64,000 bases of DNA from Erythrobacter sp. F6033 (GCF_023016005.1 NZ_JALKAZ010000002.1:62001-126000), one strand, 5' to 3'. Shown: positions 1 through 12,818, counted from the stretch's first letter. Notes: generated by a model not told the origin, from the sequence alone. Program-made: numbers and translations.

Positions 1-2
1 GC

Positions 3-512
3 GCTCTTATTGCCGACGGGATCGGCCTCTCTCACCCGCAGCCGATCTTCACCAGTCTGGCATTGGCGCTGCAGACAAATCAGGATTTCGAGGCGTTGAT
101 CGACGCGGTCCGAAGCGACCTCGGAGCGCGGCTTGTTGCCCGCATCTGCGAGCCTGGAACGCCGCTGAAGGTTGCGACACTGGATGCCGGACTGGAAGCG
201 GCAATCCTTGGCGGAATGCCTGATCCTGCGACTGGCCACCCTCTGATTGAGCCCGATTGCGGCGCCATGATCGTGCGCCGGATCAATGAACTGATCGATG
301 AGTCAGCCGGGGCGATCGCTTTGATAGTGCAGCCGCCCGCACGCCGATCTCTCGCAGCGCTGCTGCGTCAGAGAGCGAAGAGCTGCCAAGTCCTTTCCAT
401 CCATGAATTGCCCGCGACGCAAAGCGTCGAGGTGATTGGCGTGATCGGTGCAACCGAACCCATCCCCTCGGTCGCTGACGCGCAAGCCGAACTCGCAGAG
501 GAGACTGGCTGA
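3..512 (+). CDS. flhA: Flagellar biosynthesis protein FlhA, C-terminal end (5' truncated)
   Basis: The reading frame is open from the window edge, so only about the last 169 residues are present. They match the cytoplasmic domain of FlhA, the inner-membrane export-gate protein of the flagellar type III apparatus, which docks chaperone-substrate complexes. Family hallmarks are a TLDAGLEAAI segment, a helical stretch, an ALIVQPPARRSLAALLRQR segment and the closing VLSIHELP...VEVIGVIG. A TTG at 63 is internal, since homology continues upstream. The stop overlaps the next start by one base (TGATG), implying translational coupling to the sigma factor gene. Confidence 0.85.
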   Translation, partial: ALIADGIGLSHPQPIFTSLALALQTNQDFEALIDAVRSDLGARLVARICEPGTPLKVATLDAGLEAAILGGMPDPATGHPLIEPDCGAMIVRRINELIDESAGAIALIVQPPARRSLAALLRQRAKSCQVLSIHELPATQSVEVIGVIGATEPIPSVADAQAELAEETG

Positions 513-1248
513 TGAAACACGATCAAACCGCTTTCCATGCCCAGCATCACGAGGCCTATGGCACCTCCTCGCGAGCCGAAGTCGAAGACCGCGTGCGGCG
601 GTTCTTACCCTTGGTGCATCGCGCCGCGTGGCACATCTATGGCGCGGGCCGTGATGGGCTCGAAGTCGAAGATCTGGTGCAGGTCGGGATTATGGCACTT
701 ACGGAATGCGCACAGCGACATAGCGGGCCGACCGAAGATGGCTTCGCCGCCTATGCCAAGATCCGAGTTCGCGGGGCGATGCTCGATTGCATCCGCAAGC
801 TGATGCATGGCAGCCGGACCGCGCGCAAGAAACGGTCCGTGTACGAGCAGACCATCGAACGCCTGCGCGGCGAATTGCTGCGTGAACCCAGCCGCGTTGA
901 AATCGCGAGCGCGATGCAGATTAGCGATGGCGAGCTGTTGGAGATCGAAGGGTCCGCTGTCTCTGTTTCATCGATCACCGACGAGTATGATGAGAGCAAC
1001 ACCGCGTTCGCCAGCGATGATCCTGACCCGTTCGAGGCGCTGTGCGAGTTGGAGGATCGCGAATTGCTCATCACCGCGATGACCCAACTGCCCGACCGGG
1101 CAAAGCTGGTCCTGCAATTGTTCTTTGTTGAAGAAATGAACCTGACAGAGATCGCGCAGGTGCTGGAGGTGTCAGTCCCCCGCGTCCATCAGCTGCGCGC
1201 CAAGGCCTTGAAAGACCTGCGCGCGCTGATGGAGCAGGAAATCGAGGC

Positions 1249-1252
<4 letters not shown>
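512..1252 (+). CDS. fliA: RNA polymerase sigma factor for flagellar operon, FliA/RpoF type
   Basis: A 246-residue sigma-70 family protein of the sigma-28 type. Region 2 is visible as EDLVQVGIMALTECA followed by FAAYAKIRVRGAMLDCIRK, region 3 lies around residues 115-150, and the region 4 helix-turn-helix is NLTEIAQVLEVSVPRVHQLRAKAL near the C terminus. Length and layout fit FliA, which directs late flagellar and chemotaxis transcription and is usually held by the anti-sigma factor FlgM. It directly follows flhA with a one-base overlap. Its stop codon (1250-1252) overlaps the stop codon of the convergent amidohydrolase gene. Confidence 0.9.
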
Positions 1253-4569
<3,317 letters not shown>

Positions 4570-4639
4570 TCGAATTCTCCCCGTGTTGGCGAGAAGAGTA
4601 GCGGCACGAAAGGATATTGCTAGGGGGAGACAGAAGTCG

Positions 4640-5938
4640 TTAGTCGAATTGCCTCTGCATCTCTTTCTTTCGGGGCCCCAGATAACCAAAAAGATAAGCG
4701 CCGACTTTGCGCATTTGTATCTCTTCGCTGCCTTCGGTGATGCGATATCGCCGGTGGTGGCGGTAGATATGCTCGAAAGGTTTGTGGCGTGAATAGCCGA
4801 TGCCGCCATGGACCTGCATCGCACGGTCGGCGGCTTCGCAGACCAGCCTGTTCGCCCAGTAATTGCACATCGAGACCTTGTCGGAGATCGTCCGCTCGAT
4901 CTCCTCATGCGGCATATTGTCCATTTCCCATGCCGTCTTGAAAATCAGCAGGCGCAGCATTTCCGCCTGCGTTGCCAATTCGACCAGCGGAAACTGTATG
5001 CCTTGGTTCTTGGACAGCGGCTCGCCGAACGGTTTGCGCTCCCGCGCGTATTTAACGCTTTCATCGATGCAGAACATCGCCGCACCGCAGCTTGAGGCGG
5101 CTTGCCGGATACGGTTCTGATGGACGAAGCTTTGCGCCAGCGCGAGGCCGCGTCCTTCCACGCCAAGGATCGCATCGTCCGGCACCCAGACATTGTTGAC
5201 CGAGAGACGCGGGTGATCGGTGGGCATATTGAACGTCCACATCCATTCCTCGATTTTCAGCCCTTCGGTGGGGTTGGGGACGAGGAAGCAGGTGATCCCG
5301 CTCGCCTGTCCCGCCTCGCCCGATGTGCGGGCAAACATCGCGCAATGCGTCGCGACATGCATGCCGGTGATCCACATCTTCTCGCCATCTATCCGCCAGC
5401 CATCCACGCCGTCGCGGGTCTCACGCACTGCAGTGGTTTCCATGTGGGTGGCATCGGAGCCATGATCGGGTTCGGTCAGGCCGAATGCGACGCGGCGCTC
5501 CCGGTTGAAACCGCCTGTGATGAACTCCTGCTTCTGCTCCTCTGTTCCCCATTGATCGAACATGGCGACGAAGGGGAAATTGCCGACGATGCTGTGTTCG
5601 TTTTGAAGATCATTGTGCAAGCCCAGCCCTTGGCGCGCGAAGTGTTCGCGGATGACAGCCATCCAGAGGTTGCTGCCATCCTTGCCGCCATATTGCTTGG
5701 GCGCGGAGAAGCGCCAATGGCCGGCCTTGTCCGCCCGCGCCGTGGCCTCGCGCAGCAACGCCTCCCAGTCCTCACGCGGCAACCCGCCCGCTTCAAAATC
5801 CGTCCGCTCATATTCGCGGCGGTGATCGAAGAAGCGGATATTGTCGTCCGCCTGCTCAAGCGGCTTGATCTCAGCCTCGATAAAGGCGTCGAGTTCGTCG
5901 AGATAGGCTTGCAGGTCTGCGGGAATTGCGAAGTCCAT
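4640..5938 (-). CDS. Acyl-CoA dehydrogenase family protein
   Basis: 432 residues, matching the FAD-dependent acyl-CoA dehydrogenase family. Visible signatures are FGLTEPDHGSDATHMETTAV (flavin/substrate contact region), GEKMWITGMHVATHCAMFART, and the C-terminal AMQVHGGIGYSRHKPFEHIYRHHRRYRITEGSEEIQ segment that shapes the active site. I chose the ATG at 5938, not 5956, because it overlaps the upstream stop as TAATG and has GGAAAAG in front. It probably acts in fatty-acid or related acyl-CoA beta-oxidation. It is the second gene of a two-gene unit with the phosphotransferase, an arrangement resembling vertebrate ACAD10/11, where both domains are fused. Confidence 0.92.
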   Translation of the reverse strand: MDFAIPADLQAYLDELDAFIEAEIKPLEQADDNIRFFDHRREYERTDFEAGGLPREDWEALLREATARADKAGHWRFSAPKQYGGKDGSNLWMAVIREHFARQGLGLHNDLQNEHSIVGNFPFVAMFDQWGTEEQKQEFITGGFNRERRVAFGLTEPDHGSDATHMETTAVRETRDGVDGWRIDGEKMWITGMHVATHCAMFARTSGEAGQASGITCFLVPNPTEGLKIEEWMWTFNMPTDHPRLSVNNVWVPDDAILGVEGRGLALAQSFVHQNRIRQAASSCGAAMFCIDESVKYARERKPFGEPLSKNQGIQFPLVELATQAEMLRLLIFKTAWEMDNMPHEEIERTISDKVSMCNYWANRLVCEAADRAMQVHGGIGYSRHKPFEHIYRHHRRYRITEGSEEIQMRKVGAYLFGYLGPRKKEMQRQFD

Positions 5939-7281
5939 TATTCTTTTCCTGTCCACTTTTTGCGGGCAATTGCGAGCGCGGGGTATTTGGGCACATCCTG
6001 CATGATCGTAGCAAGAATTGCCTCACGCAGTTGAGTGAGCAAACCTGTATCTGCCAAGGTCGCTTCGCCAGACATAGCTTGTCTCGCCAACGGTGCATTT
6101 TCAAATGCGGGGATCGCCGTTGCATCATAGCGCGAGATCATACCCAGCGCATTTCGGGCAACGGCGTATTGGAAACGGTCGTGCCCCTCGAAACGATCTT
6201 TGACCGTTCCGAGCCATTCGTGAATGGCAATGGCCAGTTCACCATCGGTCGCCTCGCCAACTTGCGGAGCTGCGCTTGGTGATTGGACAAGGCGGCTCCG
6301 TTCTTGCTCAGGCGCATCCTCTTCCAACAGCATCAGCAGATCGAGCTCCTGCTCGCTCGTGCGCCGCGAAATGACGACCCGCTCTAGCATCCGATCCTCA
6401 CCGCTGCGCCAGATTGCCGCCATTTTCAGACAGCCCAGCGCCCACCACACGGTACGGTGGATCAGCCAATAGCGGAAGCGTTTGCGGTCCACTTTGCGCC
6501 CGCCATTCGCCTCGTAAGCGTCAAAATAGGTCTCCAGATCGCCCAGACCCAGCGCGGGGCGATCATACCGCGCGAACCGCCATACAGCCATGCAACCAAA
6601 GGCGAGATCTTCGTGATAGTCGCCGAAATGCGCCAACTCCCAATCGAGCACGCCGGTCAGCCAGCCATCCTGCGCAAGCAGATTGCCCATGCGGAAATCG
6701 CCATGATTGAGCACCGGCTCGTTTGCCTCAGGACAATTGTCCTCCATCCATTTCAGGCCAAGCGCGATGATCGGGCGGTCGCCGCCTGCCTCCTCGAATT
6801 GGCGTTTCAGATCGGCGATTACTGCGCGGTAATCCATCACCGGCACAGCCTGCGGCACGTCGTCCCGTCCAAGCGAATGAATGCGCGCCAGATTCGCCGC
6901 GCATTCCGATAACAACCGGTCCGGTTCATCCATGTTGAGGATGTCTTTCGGGTTCGGAGTTCCCGGCAAAGCGCGCATCACAAAACCGCTGCCGATGCCG
7001 TCATCCGGCTCCAGCTCAACCACCACTTCGGGCGCAGCAACGCCTGCTGCGCCTGCTGCTCGGATCACAGCGGCCTCAACATCGTGGCCAAACGGGCGGT
7101 CTTTCATAAATTCGAGGCTTGGCGCGCGGCGCAGAACAAATGCATCATCACCGCACTCAAACCGCCAGCTTTCCATGGTCGCGCCGCCGGTCAGCCGCAC
7201 AAGGTCCGATGGCGCGGTCAGCCCAGCACAGGCCATCACCCGGCCAAGACCATCCAGCAATTCGTCTGGCGCAATCGACAT
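5938..7281 (-). CDS. Aminoglycoside-phosphotransferase-like (APH family) protein with C-terminal DUF6285-like domain
   Basis: 447 residues. The N-terminal ~340 residues form an APH/choline-kinase fold: a RLTGGATMESWRFEC nucleotide loop, an LNHGDFRMGNLL Brenner motif with the catalytic Asp, and a VLDWELAHFGDYHEDLAF metal-binding DFG-equivalent. The last ~100 residues (around GELAIAIHEWLGTVKDRF) resemble DUF6285, a helical domain that is often a separate gene in such clusters, so this looks like a fusion. Overlap with the acyl-CoA dehydrogenase start indicates one operon. By analogy with ACAD10/11, it may phosphorylate a hydroxyacyl-CoA intermediate in 4-hydroxy-acid catabolism. That role is inferred; antibiotic resistance is unlikely. 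Confidence 0.82.
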   Translation of the reverse strand: MSIAPDELLDGLGRVMACAGLTAPSDLVRLTGGATMESWRFECGDDAFVLRRAPSLEFMKDRPFGHDVEAAVIRAAGAAGVAAPEVVVELEPDDGIGSGFVMRALPGTPNPKDILNMDEPDRLLSECAANLARIHSLGRDDVPQAVPVMDYRAVIADLKRQFEEAGGDRPIIALGLKWMEDNCPEANEPVLNHGDFRMGNLLAQDGWLTGVLDWELAHFGDYHEDLAFGCMAVWRFARYDRPALGLGDLETYFDAYEANGGRKVDRKRFRYWLIHRTVWWALGCLKMAAIWRSGEDRMLERVVISRRTSEQELDLLMLLEEDAPEQERSRLVQSPSAAPQVGEATDGELAIAIHEWLGTVKDRFEGHDRFQYAVARNALGMISRYDATAIPAFENAPLARQAMSGEATLADTGLLTQLREAILATIMQDVPKYPALAIARKKWTGKE

Positions 7282-7349
7282 CTCTTCCCCTAACCCCCAT
7301 TCGCTGCGATGAGTGCAGCGCTATCATGTCACAATCGGAATAGGTCGCA

Positions 7350-8690
7350 ATGAAGAAACGTCATATCGCGCTCGCCGCGCTCGCTCTGATCGGGGTTGGA
7401 GCAGGCAGCGCCGTCATTATCGCCAGCCCCACCGTGCACAAAGGGGCTCCTGGCGAAATGCCCGAACTGGGTCGCTATGGTGAATTCTCCGTCGGCACGC
7501 AGGAATTCACGATGGAATTGCCAGACCGCGTGACGTTTTCGAAAGCGGCGATGGTAACGGGCGGCATTGAACCTACCGAGCGGGCGCTCAAAGTGCGGAT
7601 GTATTATCCGGCGGCCCCCAACGGTCAGGAGCTTGTCAGCTACAGCCACACGATGGCACCGCCGGATATGGAGCCGGTGACGCTGGATTACACGGGCCGC
7701 GCCTATGAAGGCGCTCCCGTCGTGGCTGACCGCACAGCATACCCCCTTGTCATAATGAGCCACGGCTTCAACGGTTGGAGCACTCAGTTTAGCAACCTCG
7801 CCGAACACATCGCATCGCGCGGCTATGTCGTCGCTTCGATCGATCACGCTGACATGCAGTTGGAAGGGCTGACCGACTTTCTGCACTCTTTCGCGCAAGT
7901 GCTGGCGAGCCGATCGCTCGATCAGCGGCAAGTGCTTGCGCAGATTCTGAAACGCAATGCCACCGAGGATAGCGGCATTTTCGATGCCGTTAATCCCGAA
8001 CAGGTCGCCGTGATCGGCTATTCGATGGGCGGTTATGGCGCGCTCGCCACTGCGGGCGGCGATTATGATTATGAAAGCGGCACATTCGGCGCAGTCCCCG
8101 CCGAAGCGCTCGATCCCGTCCGTGCCGCGGGATCCCAAGACGCCGGTATCGATGCGGTCATTGCCTTTGCCCCTTGGGGTGGGCAATCGGATAACCGCGT
8201 TTGGAGCGCGGACACGCTGTCCAAGATCACCGTGCCCGTATTGATAGTTGCGGGCAATCAGGATGACGTTTCCAATTATGAAGACGGCATCAGCTGGATT
8301 TTCAATTCATTGAGCGGAGCGGATGCGCATATGCTCGTTTTCCGAGAGGCGCGGCACAACATTGTCGGCAATGATTTCGACTTGCCCGAAGGCGCGCCGT
8401 TCCGCGCGATGGAATTCGTCAAAGAACCAGTATGGCGGCAAGACCGGATCAACGGCATCAACCAGCATTTCGTCGCCGCGTTCCTGGATCTGCATCTGAA
8501 AGGCGACGCGGACAAAGCTGCCTATCTGAATGTGCCAACGTCCAACGCCAATGAGGGCCAATGGGATGTCTCCACCGGCGAGCAGCTCAACGGCAAAATG
8601 GCAGGCTCTAACGAGACAGAGCACTGGCGCGGGTTTCAACGTCGCTGGGCCCTCGGCCTCGACATGCTGCAAAAGCCTGCTGGCGAATAG
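7350..8690 (+). CDS. Membrane-anchored or secreted alpha/beta hydrolase (dienelactone hydrolase / PAF-acetylhydrolase-like)
   Basis: 446 residues with an N-terminal hydrophobic segment (about residues 6-26) that could be a signal peptide or anchor. The alpha/beta hydrolase core shows an oxyanion HGF at 138-140, the nucleophile elbow GYSMGG with Ser225, an Asp-bearing strand near GNQDDV, and a late EARHNIVGND histidine. The layout resembles dienelactone-hydrolase and PAF-acetylhydrolase families acting on esters outside the cytoplasm. It is divergent from the APH gene and ends just before a bidirectional terminator. The substrate cannot be told from sequence. Confidence 0.8.
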   Translation: MKKRHIALAALALIGVGAGSAVIIASPTVHKGAPGEMPELGRYGEFSVGTQEFTMELPDRVTFSKAAMVTGGIEPTERALKVRMYYPAAPNGQELVSYSHTMAPPDMEPVTLDYTGRAYEGAPVVADRTAYPLVIMSHGFNGWSTQFSNLAEHIASRGYVVASIDHADMQLEGLTDFLHSFAQVLASRSLDQRQVLAQILKRNATEDSGIFDAVNPEQVAVIGYSMGGYGALATAGGDYDYESGTFGAVPAEALDPVRAAGSQDAGIDAVIAFAPWGGQSDNRVWSADTLSKITVPVLIVAGNQDDVSNYEDGISWIFNSLSGADAHMLVFREARHNIVGNDFDLPEGAPFRAMEFVKEPVWRQDRINGINQHFVAAFLDLHLKGDADKAAYLNVPTSNANEGQWDVSTGEQLNGKMAGSNETEHWRGFQRRWALGLDMLQKPAGE

Positions 8691-8701
8691 GCCCGATTGC
8701 A

Positions 8702-8747
8702 CAAAGAAAAAGGCCGCGCGGATCATCTCCGCGCGGCCCTTTCTTTG
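8702..8747. terminator. Bidirectional rho-independent terminator between convergent genes
   Basis: Perfect 11-bp stem, GGCCGCGCGGA at 8712-8722 and its complement at 8728-8738, with a 5-base loop. It is flanked by AAAGAAAAA on the left and CTTTCTTT on the right, so it has a U-tract in either direction. It serves the hydrolase (+) and the M48 protease (-). Confidence 0.9.
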
Positions 8748-8759
8748 ATAGGCTGAAAA

Positions 8760-9521
8760 TCAGCTGATCTTCTTGCGCATCCGCTTCGCGCGTTTCGCGG
8801 GGCTTGGATGGGTCTTCAGCAGTTCGATACCGCCGACGCTCGCGCTCTTCGCAGCAAGCTTATCCATCGCAGTGGCACACGCTTCCTGATCATAGCCATT
8901 ATCGGCCATAAACTTGAGTGCATAGTCATCCGAGCGGGTTTCCGCCTTCTGCGAATGCTGGGCGTACATCACATCCTGGATCAAGCCACCGAGTTCGGAC
9001 TCGGCGATCCGCTTTACATCGCTGCTCGCTGTGCCAGCAACGCTCAGCGCGGCGTCCTGTTGAAGAGCCCGTTTCAGACGCTTCTGGCCATGTTCCAGCT
9101 TAACGTGACCGATTTCGTGGCCGATAACGCAGCGCACTTCATCGTCGTTAAACTCGTCCATAAGGCCAGCCATGATCCGCACAGTGCCATCACCCATGGC
9201 GAACGCGTTCACGTCCTTAACAAGGTAGGCTTTGATGTCGAGGTCCAGCCCGTCATAGCTATCGAGCCCTTGGGTCAGTGCCGCGAGCCGTGCGCCATAG
9301 GGATCATCGAGAGTTGCAACCGGATTGTCCGCGTCCATTTTCTCGGACATTTGCCCGAAATACGCGACGATTTCCTCATCCGAAACACTCGCAGCTTCGG
9401 CCACTTTCTTGGCCGAACCAAGAATGCCGCCAAGGCTTTGCGAATTCGCTGGGACTGCTGCCACTGCAAGCATCGCGCCGACACCTGCCAGCGCTGCAGC
9501 TGTGTTTCTGAACGCTTTCAT
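8760..9521 (-). CDS. Secreted M48-family zinc metalloprotease
   Basis: 253 residues with a signal peptide ending around VPANSQS. The zinc-binding HEIGH motif is at His135-Glu136-His139, and the third ligand is expected in ETRSDDYALKF downstream. The C-terminal THPSPAKRAKRM is also typical of M48 (Oma1/LoiP-like) proteases. There are no transmembrane segments beyond the signal, so it is probably a periplasmic quality-control protease; the absence of a clear lipobox distinguishes it from E. coli LoiP. It stands alone, 30 bp downstream of the aldehyde dehydrogenase gene, and may be cotranscribed with it. Confidence 0.88.
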   Translation of the reverse strand: MKAFRNTAAALAGVGAMLAVAAVPANSQSLGGILGSAKKVAEAASVSDEEIVAYFGQMSEKMDADNPVATLDDPYGARLAALTQGLDSYDGLDLDIKAYLVKDVNAFAMGDGTVRIMAGLMDEFNDDEVRCVIGHEIGHVKLEHGQKRLKRALQQDAALSVAGTASSDVKRIAESELGGLIQDVMYAQHSQKAETRSDDYALKFMADNGYDQEACATAMDKLAAKSASVGGIELLKTHPSPAKRAKRMRKKIS

Positions 9522-9551
9522 TATACCAAACTCCCTGAAAATAATGTCAAA

Positions 9552-10979
9552 TCAAGCGACTACATTATCCTTCTTAATAGTAATAACCTGCGGATAGGTA
9601 AATTCCTTTAGGCCTTCTTTGCCGTATTCTGCACCAAAGCCCGACTGCTTGTGCCCGCCAAATGGCGCGAACGGCGAAAGGTGCATGAATTCGTTTATCC
9701 AGACCGTGCCGGTTTCAAGCTGTTCTGCGATTTCCTGACCCTTCTCGGTATCGGCGGTCCACACGGCGCCTGCGAGGCCATATTCGGACGCATTGGCGCG
9801 CGCGATAGCCTCTTCCTCGGTCGAGAATTTCATCAGCGGCATAACCGGGCCGAACTGTTCCTCGGCGACGATCCGCGCGTCTTCCGGTGGATTGTCGAGG
9901 ATGGTCAGCGGCACGAAGTAGCCTGTGCCCGACGGATCTTTGTCACCGCCGGTTAGGAATTTGTAGCCGTTGTCTTTGGCATCCTGGATCAGTTCAAGAA
10001 CGCGGTCATATTGCTTCTTGTTCTGGATCGGGCCGACGCCGGTGCCCTGCTCGCTGCCGTCACCGACCACAACAGTCTTGGCGAAATCGGCGATAGCTTG
10101 GGACAGCTCGTCATAGATGTCTTCGTGGATATAGACACGCTTGGCCGCGATGCAGACCTGACCCGCGTTCTGGAAGCTTGCCCAGAACAGCTGCTCTGCG
10201 ACCTTTTTGGGATCGGCATCTGGCATCACGATGGAGGCATCGTTGCCGCCCAGCTCCAACGTGATCCGTTTCAGATCGGCGCTGGCGCCTTCCATGATTT
10301 TCTTACCCGTCGCGGTCGATCCGGTGAAGGTGATCTTATCAATATCGGCATGCGATGTGATCATCGGGCCGAGCACATCTTCGCCGGTGATGATGTTGAC
10401 GGTGCCCGCGGGCACTTTGTCCGCGATCAGTTCCGCGATGCGCAGAGTGGTGAGCGGTGTGAACGGCGAAGGCTTCAGCACAATGGTGCAACCCGCCATC
10501 AGAGCAGGCACGATCTTCTGGATCGCCATCATGATCGGGAAATTCCACGGCACAATGCCGCCCACTACGCCCACAGGCACGCGGCGGTGACGGTGCAGGC
10601 GGGTGTCGTCATCCTGAATAATCTCTTCTTCAAGCTGGAGCGTCGATTGCGCCGCGGCAAGACCGGCCGCGCCGAAAATCTCACCTTTAGCTTGAGCATG
10701 CGGCTTGCCCTGCTCGCTGGTCAGCAGACGGTAAAGTTCGTCCGCATTTTCCTTGATCACGCCGGAGATCGCCATGCAGACAGCCTGACGCTCTTCGAAA
10801 GTGGTTTTCTTCCAGACCTTGAACGCGGCCCGCGCCGCAGCGACGGCCTTGTCGAGTTCGCCCGCACCGGATGACGGAACCTGTCCGATCACTTCCTCAG
10901 TCGCAGGATTGACGACATCCAGCCATTCGCCGTTATCCGTCATCTCGCCATTGATCAGGTTCTTATATTGCGTGACCAT
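9552..10979 (-). CDS. Aldehyde dehydrogenase family protein
   Basis: 475 residues from the ATG at 10979, chosen because AGAGAGGAAC precedes it; the open frame upstream to 11051 lacks such a site. Catalytic Glu242 sits in LELGGN, the nucleophile Cys276 in NAGQVC, and the NAD-binding motifs are PWNFP and FTGSTATG. It oxidises an aldehyde to the acid with NAD(P)+. The length and the late APFGGHKQSGFGAEYGKEG motif fit the succinate-semialdehyde / general aldehyde branch, but the specific substrate is unresolved. Divergent from the glutathione transferase gene. Confidence 0.92.
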   Translation of the reverse strand: MVTQYKNLINGEMTDNGEWLDVVNPATEEVIGQVPSSGAGELDKAVAAARAAFKVWKKTTFEERQAVCMAISGVIKENADELYRLLTSEQGKPHAQAKGEIFGAAGLAAAQSTLQLEEEIIQDDDTRLHRHRRVPVGVVGGIVPWNFPIMMAIQKIVPALMAGCTIVLKPSPFTPLTTLRIAELIADKVPAGTVNIITGEDVLGPMITSHADIDKITFTGSTATGKKIMEGASADLKRITLELGGNDASIVMPDADPKKVAEQLFWASFQNAGQVCIAAKRVYIHEDIYDELSQAIADFAKTVVVGDGSEQGTGVGPIQNKKQYDRVLELIQDAKDNGYKFLTGGDKDPSGTGYFVPLTILDNPPEDARIVAEEQFGPVMPLMKFSTEEEAIARANASEYGLAGAVWTADTEKGQEIAEQLETGTVWINEFMHLSPFAPFGGHKQSGFGAEYGKEGLKEFTYPQVITIKKDNVVA

Positions 10980-11153
10980 GATTGTTCCTCTCTCGAATCT
11001 CTTTGAAATCTCTCTTGCATCCGAAGGTGGACCTTCGGGCACAAAAATCAATCACGAATGCTGCGTGCGGCATCCGCCTTGCGGTGGAACGTAGCGCCAA
11101 TCAGTTGCGCTTTGCAACGGGCGCTTTATGCAAATCGCAAAGAGGAGACACAG

Positions 11154-11858
11154 ATGACCGACGCCCCCAATGATCTCGTACTGTATGGCAGCCCGCTTTC
11201 GCCTTTCCTGCGCAAGGCGGCTGCGCTTTGCATAGAAAAGGGCGTCGCATTCGATGTCGAGGCGGTCGATGTCTTCAACCCGCCGCAATGGTTTCGTGAC
11301 ATCTCACCGATGAAGCGTATTCCGGTTCTGCGCGACCGCTCAATCGCCGAAGAAGGCATCGCGGGCACCATCGCCGATAGCTCCGCGATCTGCGCCTATG
11401 TCGAGAAAAAGCATCCCGAACCTGCGCTCTATCCGGCCGAGCCATTCGCCCATGGCCGCGCGCTTTTTATTGAGGAATATTCCGACACCCATCTCGCCGC
11501 GACGGGCGGGCTCGGCATTTTCCGGCCTATCTTTTTCAATGCGCTGCAAGGCAAAGACCCTGATCTTGAAAAAGCCAAAACCACTTGGTCGGGCGAAATG
11601 CCAGCGATCCTTACCTTCCTCGATAATGCGCTGGGCGAGAGCGAGTATTACGCCGGAGATACGCTGTCGATTGCCGATATTTCCGTAACGGCAACGCTTA
11701 TACAAATCGCGTTGGTCGCGAACATGCCGCTGGGCGATTATCCGAAACTTGCGGCGCATTATGACCGCGTTTCTGCGCGCCCATCCATCGCAGGACCTTT
11801 CGCAAAAGCTAACAAGTTCATTCGCAAGACCTTGCCCGATCTGTTTGACCTGACCTAA
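11154..11858 (+). CDS. Glutathione S-transferase family protein
   Basis: 234 residues from the ATG at 11154, which is preceded by AGAGGAGA; an in-frame codon at 11058 is poorly placed. The N-terminal thioredoxin-like domain begins LVLYGSPLSPFLRKAAALC, with the cis-Pro motif RIPVLRD and the glutathione-contacting IADSSAICAYVEKKHP. The C-terminal helical domain contains the GDTLSIADISV N-capping box. It probably conjugates or reduces electrophiles in the cytoplasm. Physiological substrate unknown. The divergent aldehyde dehydrogenase suggests a detoxification theme, though that is only context. Confidence 0.88.
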   Translation: MTDAPNDLVLYGSPLSPFLRKAAALCIEKGVAFDVEAVDVFNPPQWFRDISPMKRIPVLRDRSIAEEGIAGTIADSSAICAYVEKKHPEPALYPAEPFAHGRALFIEEYSDTHLAATGGLGIFRPIFFNALQGKDPDLEKAKTTWSGEMPAILTFLDNALGESEYYAGDTLSIADISVTATLIQIALVANMPLGDYPKLAAHYDRVSARPSIAGPFAKANKFIRKTLPDLFDLT

Positions 11859-11900
11859 GGCTCTGCGCGGTCAAACCAAGTAAGAGCGGGACGCGCAAAC

Positions 11901-12767
11901 ATGGCGAGCGAATGGTGCATCGGGATCATCGGCGGATCGGGACTCTACGATATAGAGGGCCTCGAAGACGAGCAGTGGATCGCGATTGAAACCCCATGGG
12001 GTGAGCCTTCGGATGAAGTGCTGTGCGGGCGCATCGGCGATGTCAAAGTCCGCTTCCTGCCGCGCCACGGACGCGGCCATCCCGTCTCGCCCAGTGAGCT
12101 GAACAGCCGCGCCAATATCGATGCGCTGAAACGCGCAGGCTGCACCGATATCCTCGCAATCTCCGCCATCGGATCGCTGCGCGAACAGATCGAGCCGGGG
12201 CGCTTTGTCGTGGTCGAACAATTCATCGATCGCACCGTAAATCGCGAAAGCACATTCTTCGGCAGCGGCTTTGTCACCCATGTCTCCATGGCCGATCCCG
12301 TCTGCCCGCGCCTGTCAGAAATGGCCGGAAAAGCCATCGCCGCCTGCAAAGGCAAAGTCGCCGTCGGCGCGACCTATCTCGCGATGGAAGGACCGCAATT
12401 CTCGACCCGCGCCGAAAGCCTGATGTACCGCCAATGGGGCGCCGATGTCATCGGAATGACAGCCATGCCAGAGGCAAAGCTGGCCCGCGAGGCGGAGTTA
12501 CCTTACGCCCTGATCGGCATGGCAACCGACTATGATTGCTGGCGCGAAGGCGAGCAGGTCGATGTCGCACAGGTCGTCGCGCAGATGCAGGCGAATGGAG
12601 AATTGGCTCGCGACACCATCGTCAAGTTCATCGAAAGCCTGCCCAAAAAACGCGCCGCTTCGCCAATCGACACCGCTCTGGATGATGCCGTCATCACAGC
12701 GCCGGATGAGCATGAGCCAGCCATGCTGGCAAAATTGGATGCGGTGGCGGGGCGCTTGCTCAACTAA
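11901..12767 (+). CDS. mtnP: S-methyl-5'-thioadenosine phosphorylase
   Basis: 288 residues of the PNP/MTAP family. Motifs in order: GIIGGSGLYDIEGL phosphate-binding start, RHGRGH, AISAIGSLRE, AMEGPQFSTRAES substrate loop, and GMTAMPEAKLAREAEL. It cleaves methylthioadenosine with phosphate to adenine and 5-methylthioribose-1-phosphate, feeding methionine salvage and clearing the by-product of polyamine synthesis. The start follows the GST gene by 42 bp, so the two may share a transcript. No other methionine-salvage genes are in the window. Confidence 0.93.
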   Translation: MASEWCIGIIGGSGLYDIEGLEDEQWIAIETPWGEPSDEVLCGRIGDVKVRFLPRHGRGHPVSPSELNSRANIDALKRAGCTDILAISAIGSLREQIEPGRFVVVEQFIDRTVNRESTFFGSGFVTHVSMADPVCPRLSEMAGKAIAACKGKVAVGATYLAMEGPQFSTRAESLMYRQWGADVIGMTAMPEAKLAREAELPYALIGMATDYDCWREGEQVDVAQVVAQMQANGELARDTIVKFIESLPKKRAASPIDTALDDAVITAPDEHEPAMLAKLDAVAGRLLN

Positions 12768-12818
12768 CGGTGCAGCGCGTGAGTCTGATCTCTTTACAGC
12801 CCAGCGCCAACCATAGTC

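Noticed and set aside
4570-4908. N-terminal extension of the amidohydrolase frame
   Set aside because: It overlaps the acyl-CoA dehydrogenase gene, is Arg/Ser-rich nonsense in composition, and a proper signal peptide starts at 4569.
5938-7281. Antibiotic-resistance aminoglycoside phosphotransferase
   Set aside because: The APH fold is shared with metabolic kinases, and operon context with an acyl-CoA dehydrogenase argues for catabolism.
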